Positions 18,182-27,992 are shown, numbered from the stretch's first letter. The stretch: DNA of 64,000 bases from Muribaculaceae bacterium (GCA_017548365.1 JAFZAC010000023.1:61136-125135); one strand, 5' to 3'. Program-made: numbers and translations. Notes: generated by a model from the sequence alone, not told the origin.

Positions 18182-18221
18182 CAGCTTGAATTGAAAATTT
18201 AATCTATATTTTGATATATTT

Positions 18222-20921
18222 ATGAACACTTTGGCTACTAAGTATGACCCTAAAGCGGTCGAGGACAAATGGTATAAGTACTGGATTGACAACGACTTGT
18301 TCAAGTCGGTGCCCGATGAGCGCGAACCCTACACTATCGTGATTCCACCACCCAACGTCACTGGTGTGCTTCACATGGGCCACATGCTCAACAACACCAT
18401 CCAGGACATCCTCATGCGTCGAGCTCGTCAGGAAGGCAAGAACGCATTGTGGGTTCCTGGCACCGACCACGCCAGCATCGCTACCGAGGCCAAAGTGGTG
18501 AAACGCCTTGCCGAGCAGGGAATCAAGAAGACCGACCTCACTCGTGACGAGTTTCTCAAGCACGCTTGGGATTGGACCCACGAGCACGGCGGCATCATCC
18601 TGCAACAGCTTCGCAAACTTGGCGCTTCATGCGACTGGAGCCGCACAGCCTTCACAATGGACGAAATCCGCAGTGAGAGCGTGCTCCGTGTCTTCGTTGA
18701 CCTCTATAACAAGGGACTTATTTACCGTGGCCTGCGCATGGTGAACTGGGATCCTAAAGCACAGACTGCTCTCAGCAACGAGGAGGTTATCTATCGTGAG
18801 GAGAAGAGCAAGCTCTATTACCTCAAGTACTATGTTGCCGACGATGATATGAGCGGAGAGACTGGCGCCGAAGGCGAAATAGTTCACCGCGATGAGCAGG
18901 GCCGCCGCTATGCAGTGGTTGCCACCACACGCCCCGAGACCATTATGGGCGACACCGCCATGTGCATCAACCCCAAGGACCCCAAGAACCAGTGGCTGCG
19001 CGGCAAGAAGGTTATCGTACCTCTCGTCAACCGCGTGATTCCTGTTATCGAGGACCGATATGTCGACATCGAGTTTGGTACAGGTTGCCTCAAGGTGACT
19101 CCAGCTCACGACGTAAACGACTATATGCTGGGTAAGACCCATAACCTCGAGACTATCGACATTTTCAACGCCGACGCCACCATCAGCGAGCAATCGCCAC
19201 TCTATGTGGGCATGACTCGCGAGGAAGTGCGCAAAGAAATTGTTGTTGACCTCGAGAACGCAGGCCTCATGGAGAAGATGGAAGACTATGACAACAAGGT
19301 GGGTTACAGCGAGCGCAACAGCGACACTGCCGTAGAGCCACGCCTGTGCATGCAGTGGTTCCTTAACATGAAGCACTTTGCCGACTTGGCTCTGCCTCCC
19401 GTCATGAACGACGAACTCAAGTTCTTCCCTCCCAAATATAAGACCACCTATCGCAACTGGCTCGAGAACATCCAGGATTGGTGCATCAGCCGCCAGCTAT
19501 GGTGGGGACACCGCATCCCAGCCTACTTCTTGCCCTGCAATGACGAGCAAGAGGAGAAGTTTGTAGTAGCTCTCACCAAGGAGGAAGCCCTTGAGAAGGC
19601 CCATCAGATGCCTGGCTTTGAAAACATCACCATCGACGACCTGCGTCAGGACGAAGATGCTCTTGATACTTGGTTCAGCTCGTGGCTATGGCCCGTTTCT
19701 CTATTCGACGGAATAAGAAATCCCGGCAACGAGGAAATCAAGTACTACTACCCCACCAGTGACCTTGTGACTGCCCCCGACATCATCTTCTTCTGGGTAG
19801 CCCGCATGATTATGGCAGGATATGAGTACCTAGACGACATGCCTTTCCACAACGTATACTTCACCGGTATCGTTCGCGACAAATTGGGCCGCAAGATGTC
19901 GAAGTCGCTTGGAAACAGCCCCGACCCAATAGAGTTGATGGATAAGTTTGGCGCCGACGGCGTGCGCATGGGCATGATGCTCAGCGCTCCAGCAGGTAAT
20001 GACATCCTCTTCGACGAGGCTCTGTGCGAGCAAGGACGAAACTTCAACAACAAGATTTGGAACGCATTCCGCCTGGTTAAGGGATGGGAAGTTGCCGACA
20101 TCGAGCAACCCGACCACAGCCGTATGGCTATCGAATGGTTCCAGGCACAGCTCAACCACACGCTCGCCGAGGTGAAAGATCTATTCTCGAAATTCCGCAT
20201 CAGCGATGCATTGATGGCTATCTACAAGTTGTTCTGGGAGGACTTCTCGGCATTATACCTCGAGATTGTAAAGCCAGCCTACCAACAGCCCATCGACAAC
20301 AAAACGCTCGATGCGACTCTCGGATTCTTCGACATCCTGCTGCGTCTCATCCATCCATTCATGCCATTCATTAGCGAGGAACTGTGGCAGCACATCAGCG
20401 AGCGTAAAGACGGCGAGAGCGTCATGTACGCCATCTTACCCGAGCCACAGCCTGTTGACGAGGCCGCTATCAAGGCTATGAACGAGGCTCGCGAGATTAT
20501 CACCGCCGTGCGCAACGTGCGTGCCAGCAAGAACATCCCCAACAAGACCATGCTCGAGCTGCAAGTGGTAAGCAACACTTGGGACAATGCTTTCAAACCA
20601 GTAATCATCAAGCTTGCAGGGCTTGATGCCTTCACCACCGTTGAGAGCAAAGACCCAACCGCTGCATCGTTCATGATTGGCACTACCGAGTTTGCCGTGC
20701 CTCTCCAAGACAACATCAACATGGATGAGGAAATCGAGAAACTCGAGAAAGAGCTCCAGTATGCTCAAGGCTTCCTCGCCAGCGTCGAGAAGAAGCTCAG
20801 CAACGAGCGCTTCGTTGCCAATGCACCCGAGGCCGTTGTTGCCGCCGAGCGCAAGAAGCAAGCCGACGCACAGAGCAAAATCGCTACTCTGCAAGAAGCC
20901 CTTGCAGCACTTAAGAAATAA
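18222..20921 (+). CDS. valS: Valyl-tRNA synthetase
   Basis: The 899-residue class I synthetase charges tRNA-Val with valine in the cytoplasm. The HIGH-type signature ([14 protein letters not shown]) is near residue 45. The editing (CP1) domain shows [14 protein letters not shown] and the [10 protein letters not shown] motif. The KMSKS loop ([14 protein letters not shown]) is near residue 555. The anticodon-binding helical region follows, and the C-terminal arm is the typical coiled coil (from [10 protein letters not shown]). Length and domain order match standard bacterial ValRS. It is followed by rmuC after 39 bp. Confidence 0.98.
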   Translation: MNTLATKYDPKAVEDKWYKYWIDNDLFKSVPDEREPYTIVIPPPNVTGVLHMGHMLNNTIQDILMRRARQEGKNALWVPGTDHASIATEAKVVKRLAEQGIKKTDLTRDEFLKHAWDWTHEHGGIILQQLRKLGASCDWSRTAFTMDEIRSESVLRVFVDLYNKGLIYRGLRMVNWDPKAQTALSNEEVIYREEKSKLYYLKYYVADDDMSGETGAEGEIVHRDEQGRRYAVVATTRPETIMGDTAMCINPKDPKNQWLRGKKVIVPLVNRVIPVIEDRYVDIEFGTGCLKVTPAHDVNDYMLGKTHNLETIDIFNADATISEQSPLYVGMTREEVRKEIVVDLENAGLMEKMEDYDNKVGYSERNSDTAVEPRLCMQWFLNMKHFADLALPPVMNDELKFFPPKYKTTYRNWLENIQDWCISRQLWWGHRIPAYFLPCNDEQEEKFVVALTKEEALEKAHQMPGFENITIDDLRQDEDALDTWFSSWLWPVSLFDGIRNPGNEEIKYYYPTSDLVTAPDIIFFWVARMIMAGYEYLDDMPFHNVYFTGIVRDKLGRKMSKSLGNSPDPIELMDKFGADGVRMGMMLSAPAGNDILFDEALCEQGRNFNNKIWNAFRLVKGWEVADIEQPDHSRMAIEWFQAQLNHTLAEVKDLFSKFRISDALMAIYKLFWEDFSALYLEIVKPAYQQPIDNKTLDATLGFFDILLRLIHPFMPFISEELWQHISERKDGESVMYAILPEPQPVDEAAIKAMNEAREIITAVRNVRASKNIPNKTMLELQVVSNTWDNAFKPVIIKLAGLDAFTTVESKDPTAASFMIGTTEFAVPLQDNINMDEEIEKLEKELQYAQGFLASVEKKLSNERFVANAPEAVVAAERKKQADAQSKIATLQEALAALKK

Positions 20922-20960
20922 ATTAACACTGTTTTTCAACCACAAGGCAACCCCTAAAGT

Positions 20961-22349
20961 ATGATTGACACTACTATTTTCATAATTTCATTATTGATTG
21001 TGATGGCTTTAGGGGCTGTCGTGGTTTGGCTTGTGCGAAAAAACGTCGACAACCTCAACAAGCAGCTCAAGGAAGGCAATCAAGAACTGCGCGATAAGCT
21101 GCAAGCTGCCGACGGCAAGGCACAAATGCTTGCCGACGAGAACGTGAATCTCAAAACCCAGCATGCCACTGCCACCCAGACTGTAAAACTCCAGCAAGAA
21201 CGCATTACCGAACTCAACGACTCTATCGACAGTCTGAAGACCGAAATCAAGCAACTTGACGACATCAAGGACGCTCTCGATCGTGACAAGACTGAGCTGC
21301 AAACAAAACTCGAAGCTGTTACACGCACTCGAGAGCAACTCGAGGAAGAATCGAAACAGACTTTCAAACTTGTGGCAGCCGAACTGCTCAACCATAGCCG
21401 CAAGACTATGAACGAGGAAGGCAAGACGAGCATTGGACAGTTATTGACTCCTCTAAAAGAGCAAATCGACGGCCTCAACAAGGAACTTAAAAGCTACCAG
21501 GAGAAACAGGATGTGAACACCAAATTCTTTGGTAAAGAGCTTGAGAAAATGGTGGCAGCCAACAAAGAAATCACACAAGAGGCTACGCGTCTGTCTAACG
21601 CCCTAGTGAGCAACAACAAGATTCAAGGCGACTGGGGCGAAGGCGTGCTCAAGCGCATTCTCGACCTCTCGGGGCTAAAAGAGGATATACACTATAAAAT
21701 TCAGGTGACTCGCGATACCCAAGGCAATGTCATCCGTAACGATGAAGGCGGCATGTTGCGACCCGACTTCACACTGTTTATGCCCGACGGCAAGAATCTT
21801 ATCATCGACAGTAAAGTGTCGCTGACAGCATTTGTAGATTATGTCAACGCTACGACACCCGAAACTCAGGAACTGGCGCTCAAGGACCATGTGGCATCGG
21901 TGAAGGCGCAGGTCGACCTGCTCGCCAAGAAGGAATATACCACACAAGTGAAAAACGCTGCCGACTTCGCTCTCATGTTCATCCCCAATGAACCAGCCTA
22001 CCTGGCTGCCATGCAAGGTAATCAGCAGTTGTGGGAGTATGCCTATGCAAAGCATGTGGTTATCGTAAGCCCCACTCATCTGCTCAGTGTGGCACAATTG
22101 CTCATGCAGTTGTGGTCGCGCGATAAGCAGAACAAGAATGCTGAATCCATCGCCAAGGAAGTGATGAAGCTGATGGGCAAACTTGACGGATTTGCTTCAG
22201 ACCTCGACAAAATCCAGAATGGCATTGACGCAATGCAGAAGAACTACAATAGCGCCATGACAAAACTCACCGGCAAGGGCGGCATCATCTCAAAAGGAAA
22301 CTCAATCAAGGAACTCGCCGGACTGAAAACAGAACAAATAGAGGAGTAG
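20961..22349 (+). CDS. rmuC: RmuC-family DNA recombination protein
   Basis: The 462-residue product starts with one membrane-spanning helix (about 5-26). A long coiled coil follows (about 30-190), then the RmuC domain (about 210-430) with GDWGEGVLKRILDLSGL, RPDFTLFMPDGKNLIIDSK and the FIPNEPAY segment. The domain is related to restriction-endonuclease-fold nucleases. In E. coli RmuC limits inversions at short inverted repeats; the biochemical activity is not settled. It probably shares a transcript with valS and is followed by a hairpin. Confidence 0.93.
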   Translation: MIDTTIFIISLLIVMALGAVVVWLVRKNVDNLNKQLKEGNQELRDKLQAADGKAQMLADENVNLKTQHATATQTVKLQQERITELNDSIDSLKTEIKQLDDIKDALDRDKTELQTKLEAVTRTREQLEEESKQTFKLVAAELLNHSRKTMNEEGKTSIGQLLTPLKEQIDGLNKELKSYQEKQDVNTKFFGKELEKMVAANKEITQEATRLSNALVSNNKIQGDWGEGVLKRILDLSGLKEDIHYKIQVTRDTQGNVIRNDEGGMLRPDFTLFMPDGKNLIIDSKVSLTAFVDYVNATTPETQELALKDHVASVKAQVDLLAKKEYTTQVKNAADFALMFIPNEPAYLAAMQGNQQLWEYAYAKHVVIVSPTHLLSVAQLLMQLWSRDKQNKNAESIAKEVMKLMGKLDGFASDLDKIQNGIDAMQKNYNSAMTKLTGKGGIISKGNSIKELAGLKTEQIEE

Positions 22350-22353
22350 AACA

Positions 22354-22398
22354 CTTTTCAGCCAGGCCACTTTTTTAGCATGCTGAAAGCTGGTTTTT
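22354..22398 (+). terminator. Hairpin and T-run after rmuC
   Basis: The arms CTTTTCAGC (22354-22362) and GCTGAAAG (22382-22389) pair with one bulge and are followed by a run of six T (22393-22398). This suggests rho-independent termination of valS-rmuC. Confidence 0.6.
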
Positions 22399-22462
22399 TG
22401 CATCACAGCACTCTCAAACCACCACATTAAATAATAATATTCAAAAAATCATCTGCAAAACG

Positions 22463-22493
22463 CTTGTGGAATATAAAATTATGCGTACCTTTG
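22463..22493 (+). promoter_or_regulatory. rpsA: rpsA promoter
   Basis: TACCTTTG (22486-22493) is a perfect -7 box. A CTTG (22463-22466), one mismatch from TTTG, lies 19 bases upstream. Transcription from here gives a leader of about 90 nt before the rpsA ATG. Confidence 0.7.
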
Positions 22494-22542
22494 CAGTCGC
22501 GTTTCTCGGGAACGAATCTGAGAGACCTGTGATTATTAACCC

Positions 22543-22575
22543 TGAGGTGGGTTTTTGACATTAAAAACCGCCTCA
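22543..22575 (+). promoter_or_regulatory. Leader hairpin upstream of rpsA
   Basis: TGAGGTGGGTTTTT and AAAAACCGCCTCA pair into a 13-bp stem with one bulge, one G-U pair and a short loop, ending 18 bases before the rpsA ATG. Because ribosomal protein S1 autoregulates in other bacteria, this could be an operator or translational control element. That is inference from position only. Confidence 0.5.
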
Positions 22576-22593
22576 ATATTACTAACTATTTAA

Positions 22594-24390
22594 ATGAGCG
22601 AAGAATTAAAAAATTCTCCAATTTCACCCCTTGAGGACTTCGATTGGGATGCCTTTGAAAAGGGTGAAACCAAAAAAAATGAGTCTTACGAGGCTCTGGA
22701 AGCCGCCTACGACAAGTCGCTTGGCGCAATCAAGGACAAAGAAGTAACCGAAGGTACTGTTATCTCTATTAACAAGCGCGAGGTAGTAGTTAACATTGGC
22801 TACAAGTCAGACGGTATTATTCCATTCAACGAGTTCCGTTACAACCCCGACCTGAAAGTAGGCGACACCGTTGAGGTATTTGTCGAGAATCAGGAGGACA
22901 GCAAGGGCCAGCTGGTGCTTTCGCACAAGAAAGCTCGCACCGCTAAGAGTTGGGAGCGCGTTAACCAGGCGCTTGAAAATGATGAAATCATCAAGGGTTA
23001 CATCAAGTGTCGCACTAAGGGTGGTATGATTGTTGACGTATTCGGCATCGAGGCCTTCTTGCCCGGCAGCCAAATCGACGTTAAGCCCATCCGCGACTAC
23101 GACATGTTTGTCGACAAGACCATGGAGTTCAAGGTTGTTAAAATCAACCAGGAGTACAAGAACGTTGTTGTTTCTCACAAGGCTCTCATCGAGGCCGAGC
23201 TCGAGCAACAGCGCAAGGAAATCATCGCCAAGCTCGAGAAGGGTCAGGTACTCGAGGGTACTGTTAAGAACATCACCAGCTACGGTGTATTCATCGACCT
23301 GGGCGGCGTTGACGGTCTTATCCACATCACCGACCTCTCTTGGGGCCGCGTGAACAACCCAGCCGACATCGTAGAGCCCGATCAGAAGCTCAACGTTGTT
23401 ATCCTCGACTTTGATGAGGAGAAGAAGCGTATCGCCCTCGGTCTCAAGCAGCTTCAACCACATCCATGGGACAAGCTCGACGAGAACCTCAAGGTTGGCG
23501 ACAAGGTTACTGGCAAGGTTGTTGTCATGACCGACTATGGCGCATTCGTAGAGATTGCTCCAGGCGTAGAGGGTCTTATCCACGTGAGCGAGATGAGCTG
23601 GTCACAGCACCTGCGCAGCGCTCAGGACTTCCTCAAAGTGGGCGACGAGGTAGAGGCAGTTATCCTCACTCTCGACCGCGACGAGCGCAAGATGTCTCTT
23701 GGCATCAAGCAGCTTAAGGAGAATCCTTGGGACAAGATCGAGGAGAAGTATCCTGTTGGCTCGAAGCACAATGCAAAGGTTCGCAACTTCACCAACTTTG
23801 GTGTATTTGTAGAGCTTGAAGAAGGCGTTGACGGACTTATCCACATCAGCGACCTCTCTTGGACCAAGAAGATCAAGCACCCAAGCGAGTTCACTCAGAT
23901 TGGTGCCGACATCGAGGTTGTTGTTCTTGAGATTGACAAGGACAACCGTCGTTTGAGCCTTGGCCACAAGCAGCTCGAGGACAATCCTTGGGACAACTTC
24001 GAGACTATCTACACCGTGGGCAGCATCCACGAGGGTACTATCACCGAGCTTCTTGACAAGGGCGCTGTTATCAGCCTGCCTTACGGAGTAGAAGGCTTTG
24101 CCACTCCTAAGCACCTTGTTAAGGAAGACGGAACTCCTGCAAAGCAGGACGAAAAACTCCAGTTCAAGGTTATCGAGTTCAACAAGGATGCTAAGCGCAT
24201 CATCTTGAGCCACAGCCGCATCTTCGAGGATGAGCAGAAGGCTGAAGCACGCAAGGCTCGCAAGGCTTCTAGCAAGCAGCAGGCCGCCGAGGATCAAACA
24301 GTAGCACAATCGAGCAACATCGAGAAGACTACTCTTGGCGACATCGATGCACTTGCCGAGCTCAAGCAGAAACTCGAGAAGGGTGAGTAA
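22594..24390 (+). CDS. rpsA: 30S ribosomal protein S1
   Basis: The 598-residue protein is a chain of six S1 (OB-fold) domains. The repeats are visible as GYIKCRTKGGMIVDVFGIEAFLPGS, GTVKNITSYGVFIDLGGVDGLIH, GKVVVMTDYGAFVEIAPGVEGLIH and AKVRNFTNFGVFVELEEGVDGLIH-type units. The inter-domain linker pattern K(Q)L..(N/H)PWD recurs four times. It binds mRNA and the 30S subunit. The length is typical for Bacteroidetes. It has its own promoter and structured leader and is followed by a hairpin facing the convergent 24488 gene. Codon use is strongly biased, as expected for a highly expressed gene. Confidence 0.97.
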   Translation: MSEELKNSPISPLEDFDWDAFEKGETKKNESYEALEAAYDKSLGAIKDKEVTEGTVISINKREVVVNIGYKSDGIIPFNEFRYNPDLKVGDTVEVFVENQEDSKGQLVLSHKKARTAKSWERVNQALENDEIIKGYIKCRTKGGMIVDVFGIEAFLPGSQIDVKPIRDYDMFVDKTMEFKVVKINQEYKNVVVSHKALIEAELEQQRKEIIAKLEKGQVLEGTVKNITSYGVFIDLGGVDGLIHITDLSWGRVNNPADIVEPDQKLNVVILDFDEEKKRIALGLKQLQPHPWDKLDENLKVGDKVTGKVVVMTDYGAFVEIAPGVEGLIHVSEMSWSQHLRSAQDFLKVGDEVEAVILTLDRDERKMSLGIKQLKENPWDKIEEKYPVGSKHNAKVRNFTNFGVFVELEEGVDGLIHISDLSWTKKIKHPSEFTQIGADIEVVVLEIDKDNRRLSLGHKQLEDNPWDNFETIYTVGSIHEGTITELLDKGAVISLPYGVEGFATPKHLVKEDGTPAKQDEKLQFKVIEFNKDAKRIILSHSRIFEDEQKAEARKARKASSKQQAAEDQTVAQSSNIEKTTLGDIDALAELKQKLEKGE

Positions 24391-24423
24391 TTTCACTCAT
24401 TGAGATTTAACTCTTGAAAATGA

Positions 24424-24457
24424 AAAGCGCTGGATCAATTATATGACCTAGCGCTTT
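24424..24457. terminator. Bidirectional hairpin between rpsA and the convergent AlkZ-related gene
   Basis: AAAGCGCT and AGCGCTTT form a perfect 8-bp stem, extended inward by further pairs. A-rich sequence on one side and T-rich on the other could allow it to terminate both convergent transcripts. Confidence 0.65.
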
Positions 24458-24487
24458 ACTTTATGCGTTAGTAAAAAAAAACTCCAA

Positions 24488-25147
24488 CTATATTAAGAGC
24501 TGCAGTTGCTTGCTGCTGGCATAGGGAAGGATTTTACGCAGATGGTTGAAAATGAGCTCTCGCGACTCTTCGGCGCTGCACTCACATTGGCATGCCTCCT
24601 TGCCCAGCAGCCGCTCGGGAGTAGTGAGCAGCGACCATCCCCAGCCATACTCGCGGCCGTGGCGGTCGCGTGGGTAGACGAAGTCCTCGGTAACTATGCG
24701 ACACTGCATCTGCAAGCGGGTGACATATGAATCAAAGCGGCTGCGCATCTTGCTCCCGCTAAAACCGCACAAGGCTCGCAACTCACGAGTGATAAGGCTG
24801 CCATGCTCGCTTAGTGTGAACATGATGGTCTCTTCAATCGATCCAGGTGCTAGCTCTGGGCTCATGCTACGGCGGTAGTTAAAAAAGTGCGGCCACCACT
24901 GCTTGCTCACGAAACCAGCTTTGCCTGCAAAGAACTTGCCATACACACAGTCGCCCTCGGTGATGATGGGACCTTTCCACTTCCACAGCGGCCAGTCCCA
25001 GCCGTCGGCAGTGACGACAAAGCGGCAGTCATCATCGACCATCTCCTCGGCGCTGAAGCCAGGCACACTGCTAGTGAGCAGAGGCACAAAGCCCAACTCC
25101 TCGATTGCCGCCATCATCTCATGGCAGGTGCTGATTCTTTCTTTCAT
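24488..25147 (-). CDS. AlkZ-related winged-helix protein
   Basis: The preferred start at 25147 (MKERISTCHEM) gives 219 residues. A longer frame to 25273 would overlap the upstream gene and adds a low-complexity N-terminus. The ELGFVPLLTSSVPGFSAEEM, YGKFFAGKAGFVSK and FFNYRRS segments and the later YGWGWSLLTTPERLLG match the AlkZ-related family common in Bacteroides. AlkZ itself is an HTH_42 DNA glycosylase that unhooks interstrand crosslinks; whether this shorter relative is a glycosylase is not known. It lies 13 bp after the preceding minus-strand gene, suggesting co-transcription. Confidence 0.7.
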   Translation of the reverse strand: MKERISTCHEMMAAIEELGFVPLLTSSVPGFSAEEMVDDDCRFVVTADGWDWPLWKWKGPIITEGDCVYGKFFAGKAGFVSKQWWPHFFNYRRSMSPELAPGSIEETIMFTLSEHGSLITRELRALCGFSGSKMRSRFDSYVTRLQMQCRIVTEDFVYPRDRHGREYGWGWSLLTTPERLLGKEACQCECSAEESRELIFNHLRKILPYASSKQLQLLI

Positions 25148-25160
25148 GGCACTTGATGTG

Positions 25161-25643
25161 TTATCGTCCCACAGGAATGTCATATCCCACCAGGCGGAAA
25201 GCCACTTTGAAAGGCGTTGCGCTCTTGCGGGGCTTGGGGCCGGCATAGTAGTAAAAAAGGCGCTGCACATCAAAGGTCTTTATCGATACCAGCCTTGTCT
25301 CCTTGGGCTTTAGGTCGACCTCGACAGTTGCAATGCGCTCATGAAGCATCTCCCCGTTCATTTGTGAGTAGCGCATGAGCAGCCTCACATGAGAGATGCG
25401 GTGATTGGTGTTGTTGGTCACGAAGAACGATTCGCGCGAGTCACTGGCTTTCTTATTGTAGCCTTTCAGTGTCACAGCATTTGGCTCTATCTCGGTGAGC
25501 AGCGAGTCGGGAATTGTGCCAGTGGGTATTTCCTCAATCACCTGCGAGTTGTTCTTGAGCTGAGTTTGCGTGGTGCGAGTGCGAGCCGAAGCCACAGTCA
25601 CCACAGCTATCAATGTTATCAATATTGCGATTTTTGTTTTCAT
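25161..25643 (-). CDS. Small exported protein, possible FxLYD-like fold
   Basis: The 160-residue product has a signal peptide (MKTKIAILITLIAVVTVASA). After a disordered Thr/Gln-rich stretch a single beta-sandwich-like domain follows (FFVTNNTNHRISHVRLLMRY through the VDLKPKETRLVSIKTF strand). That pattern resembles FxLYD-type extracytoplasmic domains, but the match is weak. It is 91 bp downstream of another small exported protein and 13 bp upstream of the AlkZ-related gene. No function can be assigned. Confidence 0.6.
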   Translation of the reverse strand: MKTKIAILITLIAVVTVASARTRTTQTQLKNNSQVIEEIPTGTIPDSLLTEIEPNAVTLKGYNKKASDSRESFFVTNNTNHRISHVRLLMRYSQMNGEMLHERIATVEVDLKPKETRLVSIKTFDVQRLFYYYAGPKPRKSATPFKVAFRLVGYDIPVGR

Positions 25644-25734
25644 TGTTTATTGAGGGATTGAAGAGGTAAAGGAATGAAAAGAGTTAAAGGTGCCAAAACA
25701 CTTAAAACTTAACACTTGACACTTAAAACTTAAA

Positions 25735-26331
25735 TTATAGGTATCTCACTTTATTAAACTTATTTCCATTGCCATCGGCAGGAAAAATCTTCTTGAAACC
25801 AATGGGCAGCTTCTCTTCTTCAACAGTGGGGACTACCGACACTGCCCTGAAGATAGTGGGCAGAAAGCGGGTGAAATTGGCTCTTACCTTAACCTCCCAG
25901 TGAGGCGGATCGAAGGTGAGCGAAGTGCACTCCTTGTTGAGTGTGGCAACACACTCAAGCGGACCTATCAGCGTCACCTTGTTGCGCTGGCTGTAGAGCC
26001 ACAGATGGAACTTGTTGTCGACAGCGCTTTCCTCGATATAGCCAATCACAGTTCCAGGCAGCAGCTCAAGGTCATCGCTGGCTATGAGCAACAACCGGTA
26101 GCCAATCTTGTGCGACGGCTCTGCTTGCCAGCGCTCGATAGCTAGCGTCATGTCCTCAGCTGGATAGTACCAGATGCCCTCCAGAGGCTGAAGGTCACTC
26201 TCTAGAAACCTCTCTCGAGCCACCTGCTCATCATATCCGGGAATCACTACCGATTGCTCGGGCAGCTGGGTCTTGGCGAAAGCCGCCATCACCGCAAGAG
26301 AAAGCAATATGGAGAGTATTATTCGTTTCAT
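25735..26331 (-). CDS. Exported protein of unknown function
   Basis: Starting at 26331, the 198-residue product begins MKRIILSILLSLAVMAAFAK, a clean signal peptide. An ATG nine bases further up lies inside the promoter box and is unlikely to be used. The mature part contains LEGIWYYPAEDMTLAIER, a lipocalin- or calycin-like opening, and strand-rich sequence. I do not recognise a family. It appears to be the first gene of a three-gene minus-strand unit with the 25161 and 24488 genes. Confidence 0.65.
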   Translation of the reverse strand: MKRIILSILLSLAVMAAFAKTQLPEQSVVIPGYDEQVARERFLESDLQPLEGIWYYPAEDMTLAIERWQAEPSHKIGYRLLLIASDDLELLPGTVIGYIEESAVDNKFHLWLYSQRNKVTLIGPLECVATLNKECTSLTFDPPHWEVKVRANFTRFLPTIFRAVSVVPTVEEEKLPIGFKKIFPADGNGNKFNKVRYL

Positions 26332-26337
26332 GATTAG

Positions 26338-26365
26338 CAAAGGTAAATATTTTTAATCACTCAAG
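26338..26365 (-). promoter_or_regulatory. Promoter giving a nearly leaderless transcript of the 26331 gene
   Basis: On the minus strand TACCTTTG (26338-26345) is a perfect -7 box, and a CTTG (26362-26365), one mismatch from TTTG, lies at the normal 16-20-base range upstream. Only six bases separate the box from the ATG at 26331, so the start site should fall at or very near the start codon. Confidence 0.65.
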
Positions 26366-26486
26366 CAAGATTTTGAGATAATAAACATGTATTTTTGTCC
26401 AAATAATAGTTTCATAATATCGTAGTTTTTACAACCTCACTCCTATTTTGGATGATAGATATCACATTTATAATAAAAAAAATGAT

Positions 26487-26494
26487 TATTTTTG
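26487..26494 (+). promoter_or_regulatory. Promoter -7 box for the CotH-like gene
   Basis: TATTTTTG fits TAnnTTTG and lies 20 bases before the ATG at 26514. Transcription from here would exclude the alternative upstream ATG at 26448. Confidence 0.6.
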
Positions 26495-26513
26495 CACAAT
26501 TAATAATCTTGCC

Positions 26514-27992
26514 ATGGTGAATAGTAGGATTCTACATACTGTTTTGTTGTGTCTATTGCCATTGATAGGTTGGGGCCAGAGCTTCTACAAAATGGTTGCG
26601 GGCATGAGTGAGCTGTCGTTGCCGCTCGTCAACTTAAAGGTAGCAATCGACTCGGTGGACAAAGATCATTATACACCAGCGACATTCACTCTTGCCGAGT
26701 ACAAAGACCACATGGCGGAACTTAACACCTACGATTGTCAATTAAAGTATCGAGGGAGGTATTCACTGTCACTTTCCAAAAAATCTTTCAACATAAAGCT
26801 TGTTGACTCGGAAGGCGAGGATCTCGACGCCAACCTATTAGGGCTGCGCACCGACAACACATGGATTCTCGACGCTATGGGCATTGACAAGCTAAGGATG
26901 CGCAATCGAGTGTGCTTCGACATCTGGAACGAATTCAGCCACACGATGTGGGATACAAAGTATGGCAACCGCAACGGAACAGTAGGCACGATGGTAGAGG
27001 TCTTCATCAATGGTAAATACCACGGCATCTACTGCTTGAGCGACAAGATTAACCGTAAGCTGCTAAACCTGCGCAAGGCCAAGGTAGAGGACGACGGTTC
27101 GGTGACGGTGAAGGGATTACTTTACAAGGGTGTAGCCTGGTCGTCTCTTAACACATATGATGAAGGATGCAACACCAACTCGTTGTCTTGGGACTCTTTT
27201 GAGCTTGAGCACCCCGATGAATACCCGTCGCTCCAAGCGTGGCAGCCATTGATAAATCTCATCGACTTTAACTGCGATAGTGAGATGGAATACTTTGCGG
27301 CTCACTACAACGAGTGGTACTATGAAGACAATCTGGTCGATTACTGGGTGTTCATGATGGCCTTTGGGCTCACCGACATGCCCTATAAAAACACCTTCCT
27401 GTCGACGCCCGACATCAACTTCGATCATCGCTTCATGATTACACCCTGGGACCTTGATGCATGTCTGGGACGAGCATGGAATGGTAGTTTAATTAATGAG
27501 TTCCCTTCGGTGGATCGCCTTGACTCCAAAGCTCCTTATAAGAGACTGAAGGTATATAATATAGATGGCTTCATGCAAAAACTAGCTCGGCGATGGCTGC
27601 AACTCATTCAGGACAAGCTATCACCCACCTCTTTTGAGAGCCACATCAACGCCATAGCGCAGCGTTTTGTCGAGAGTGGAGCATGGCAGCGCGAATATAA
27701 TAAGTGGAAAAACACCAATGTCAAAATAGGGCAAGACATTGACAACGAGCTGCAATATGTTATCAATTGGTATATCGAGAACCTTGCCTACATCAATGCC
27801 TATGTTGAGACGTGGAGCGAAGATTACGACCCTTATGGTTACGTCACAGTTGTCACTGTTACGAGTATCTACAATTACCTCTTAGGCGTTGACCACACCT
27901 TTGATGATAAATTAGACCTCGACAAGGATGGATCCATCAATGCCAACGACCTTACTGTGGCATACAATATCATCTTGGGCAATAACAATTAA
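26514..27992 (+). CDS. Secreted CotH-kinase-family protein with dockerin-like tail
   Basis: The start at 26514 (MVNSRILHTVLLCLLPLIGWGQ) yields a signal peptide and lies just downstream of the promoter box, giving 492 residues. The body is a CotH-type domain: KYRGRYSLSLSKKSFNIKL, WILDAMGIDKLRMRNRVCFDIW, VFINGKYHGIYCLSDKINR and the metal-binding-like MITPWDLDACLGRAW. CotH proteins are atypical secreted protein kinases in Bacillus; activity in Bacteroidales is untested. The C-terminus carries dockerin-like repeats (DLDKDGSINANDLTVAYNIILG), as in the C10 protease at 14308. The gene is divergent from the 26331 gene. Confidence 0.88.
   Translation: MVNSRILHTVLLCLLPLIGWGQSFYKMVAGMSELSLPLVNLKVAIDSVDKDHYTPATFTLAEYKDHMAELNTYDCQLKYRGRYSLSLSKKSFNIKLVDSEGEDLDANLLGLRTDNTWILDAMGIDKLRMRNRVCFDIWNEFSHTMWDTKYGNRNGTVGTMVEVFINGKYHGIYCLSDKINRKLLNLRKAKVEDDGSVTVKGLLYKGVAWSSLNTYDEGCNTNSLSWDSFELEHPDEYPSLQAWQPLINLIDFNCDSEMEYFAAHYNEWYYEDNLVDYWVFMMAFGLTDMPYKNTFLSTPDINFDHRFMITPWDLDACLGRAWNGSLINEFPSVDRLDSKAPYKRLKVYNIDGFMQKLARRWLQLIQDKLSPTSFESHINAIAQRFVESGAWQREYNKWKNTNVKIGQDIDNELQYVINWYIENLAYINAYVETWSEDYDPYGYVTVVTVTSIYNYLLGVDHTFDDKLDLDKDGSINANDLTVAYNIILGNNN

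Larger units (their letters stand above)
17617..18221 (+). other. 605-bp repeat-rich intergenic region before valS
   Basis: No convincing gene was found. It holds a 10-bp inverted repeat with a 34-base loop just after the protease stop (17630-17639 with 17674-17683, a possible terminator). It also holds a TACTTTTG promoter-like box (17706-17713), an 11-copy 9-bp tandem repeat, two near-identical GATC-rich 26-mers, a short GC-rich palindrome near 17980-17996 and AACTAA-type periodic sequence before valS. Short open frames across the tandem repeat are repeat artefacts. Confidence 0.7.

Noticed and set aside
24488..25273. Longer start for the AlkZ-related gene at 25273
   Set aside because: The extra N-terminus overlaps the upstream gene and does not resemble the family; 25147 leaves a 13-bp gap and begins where the family similarity begins.
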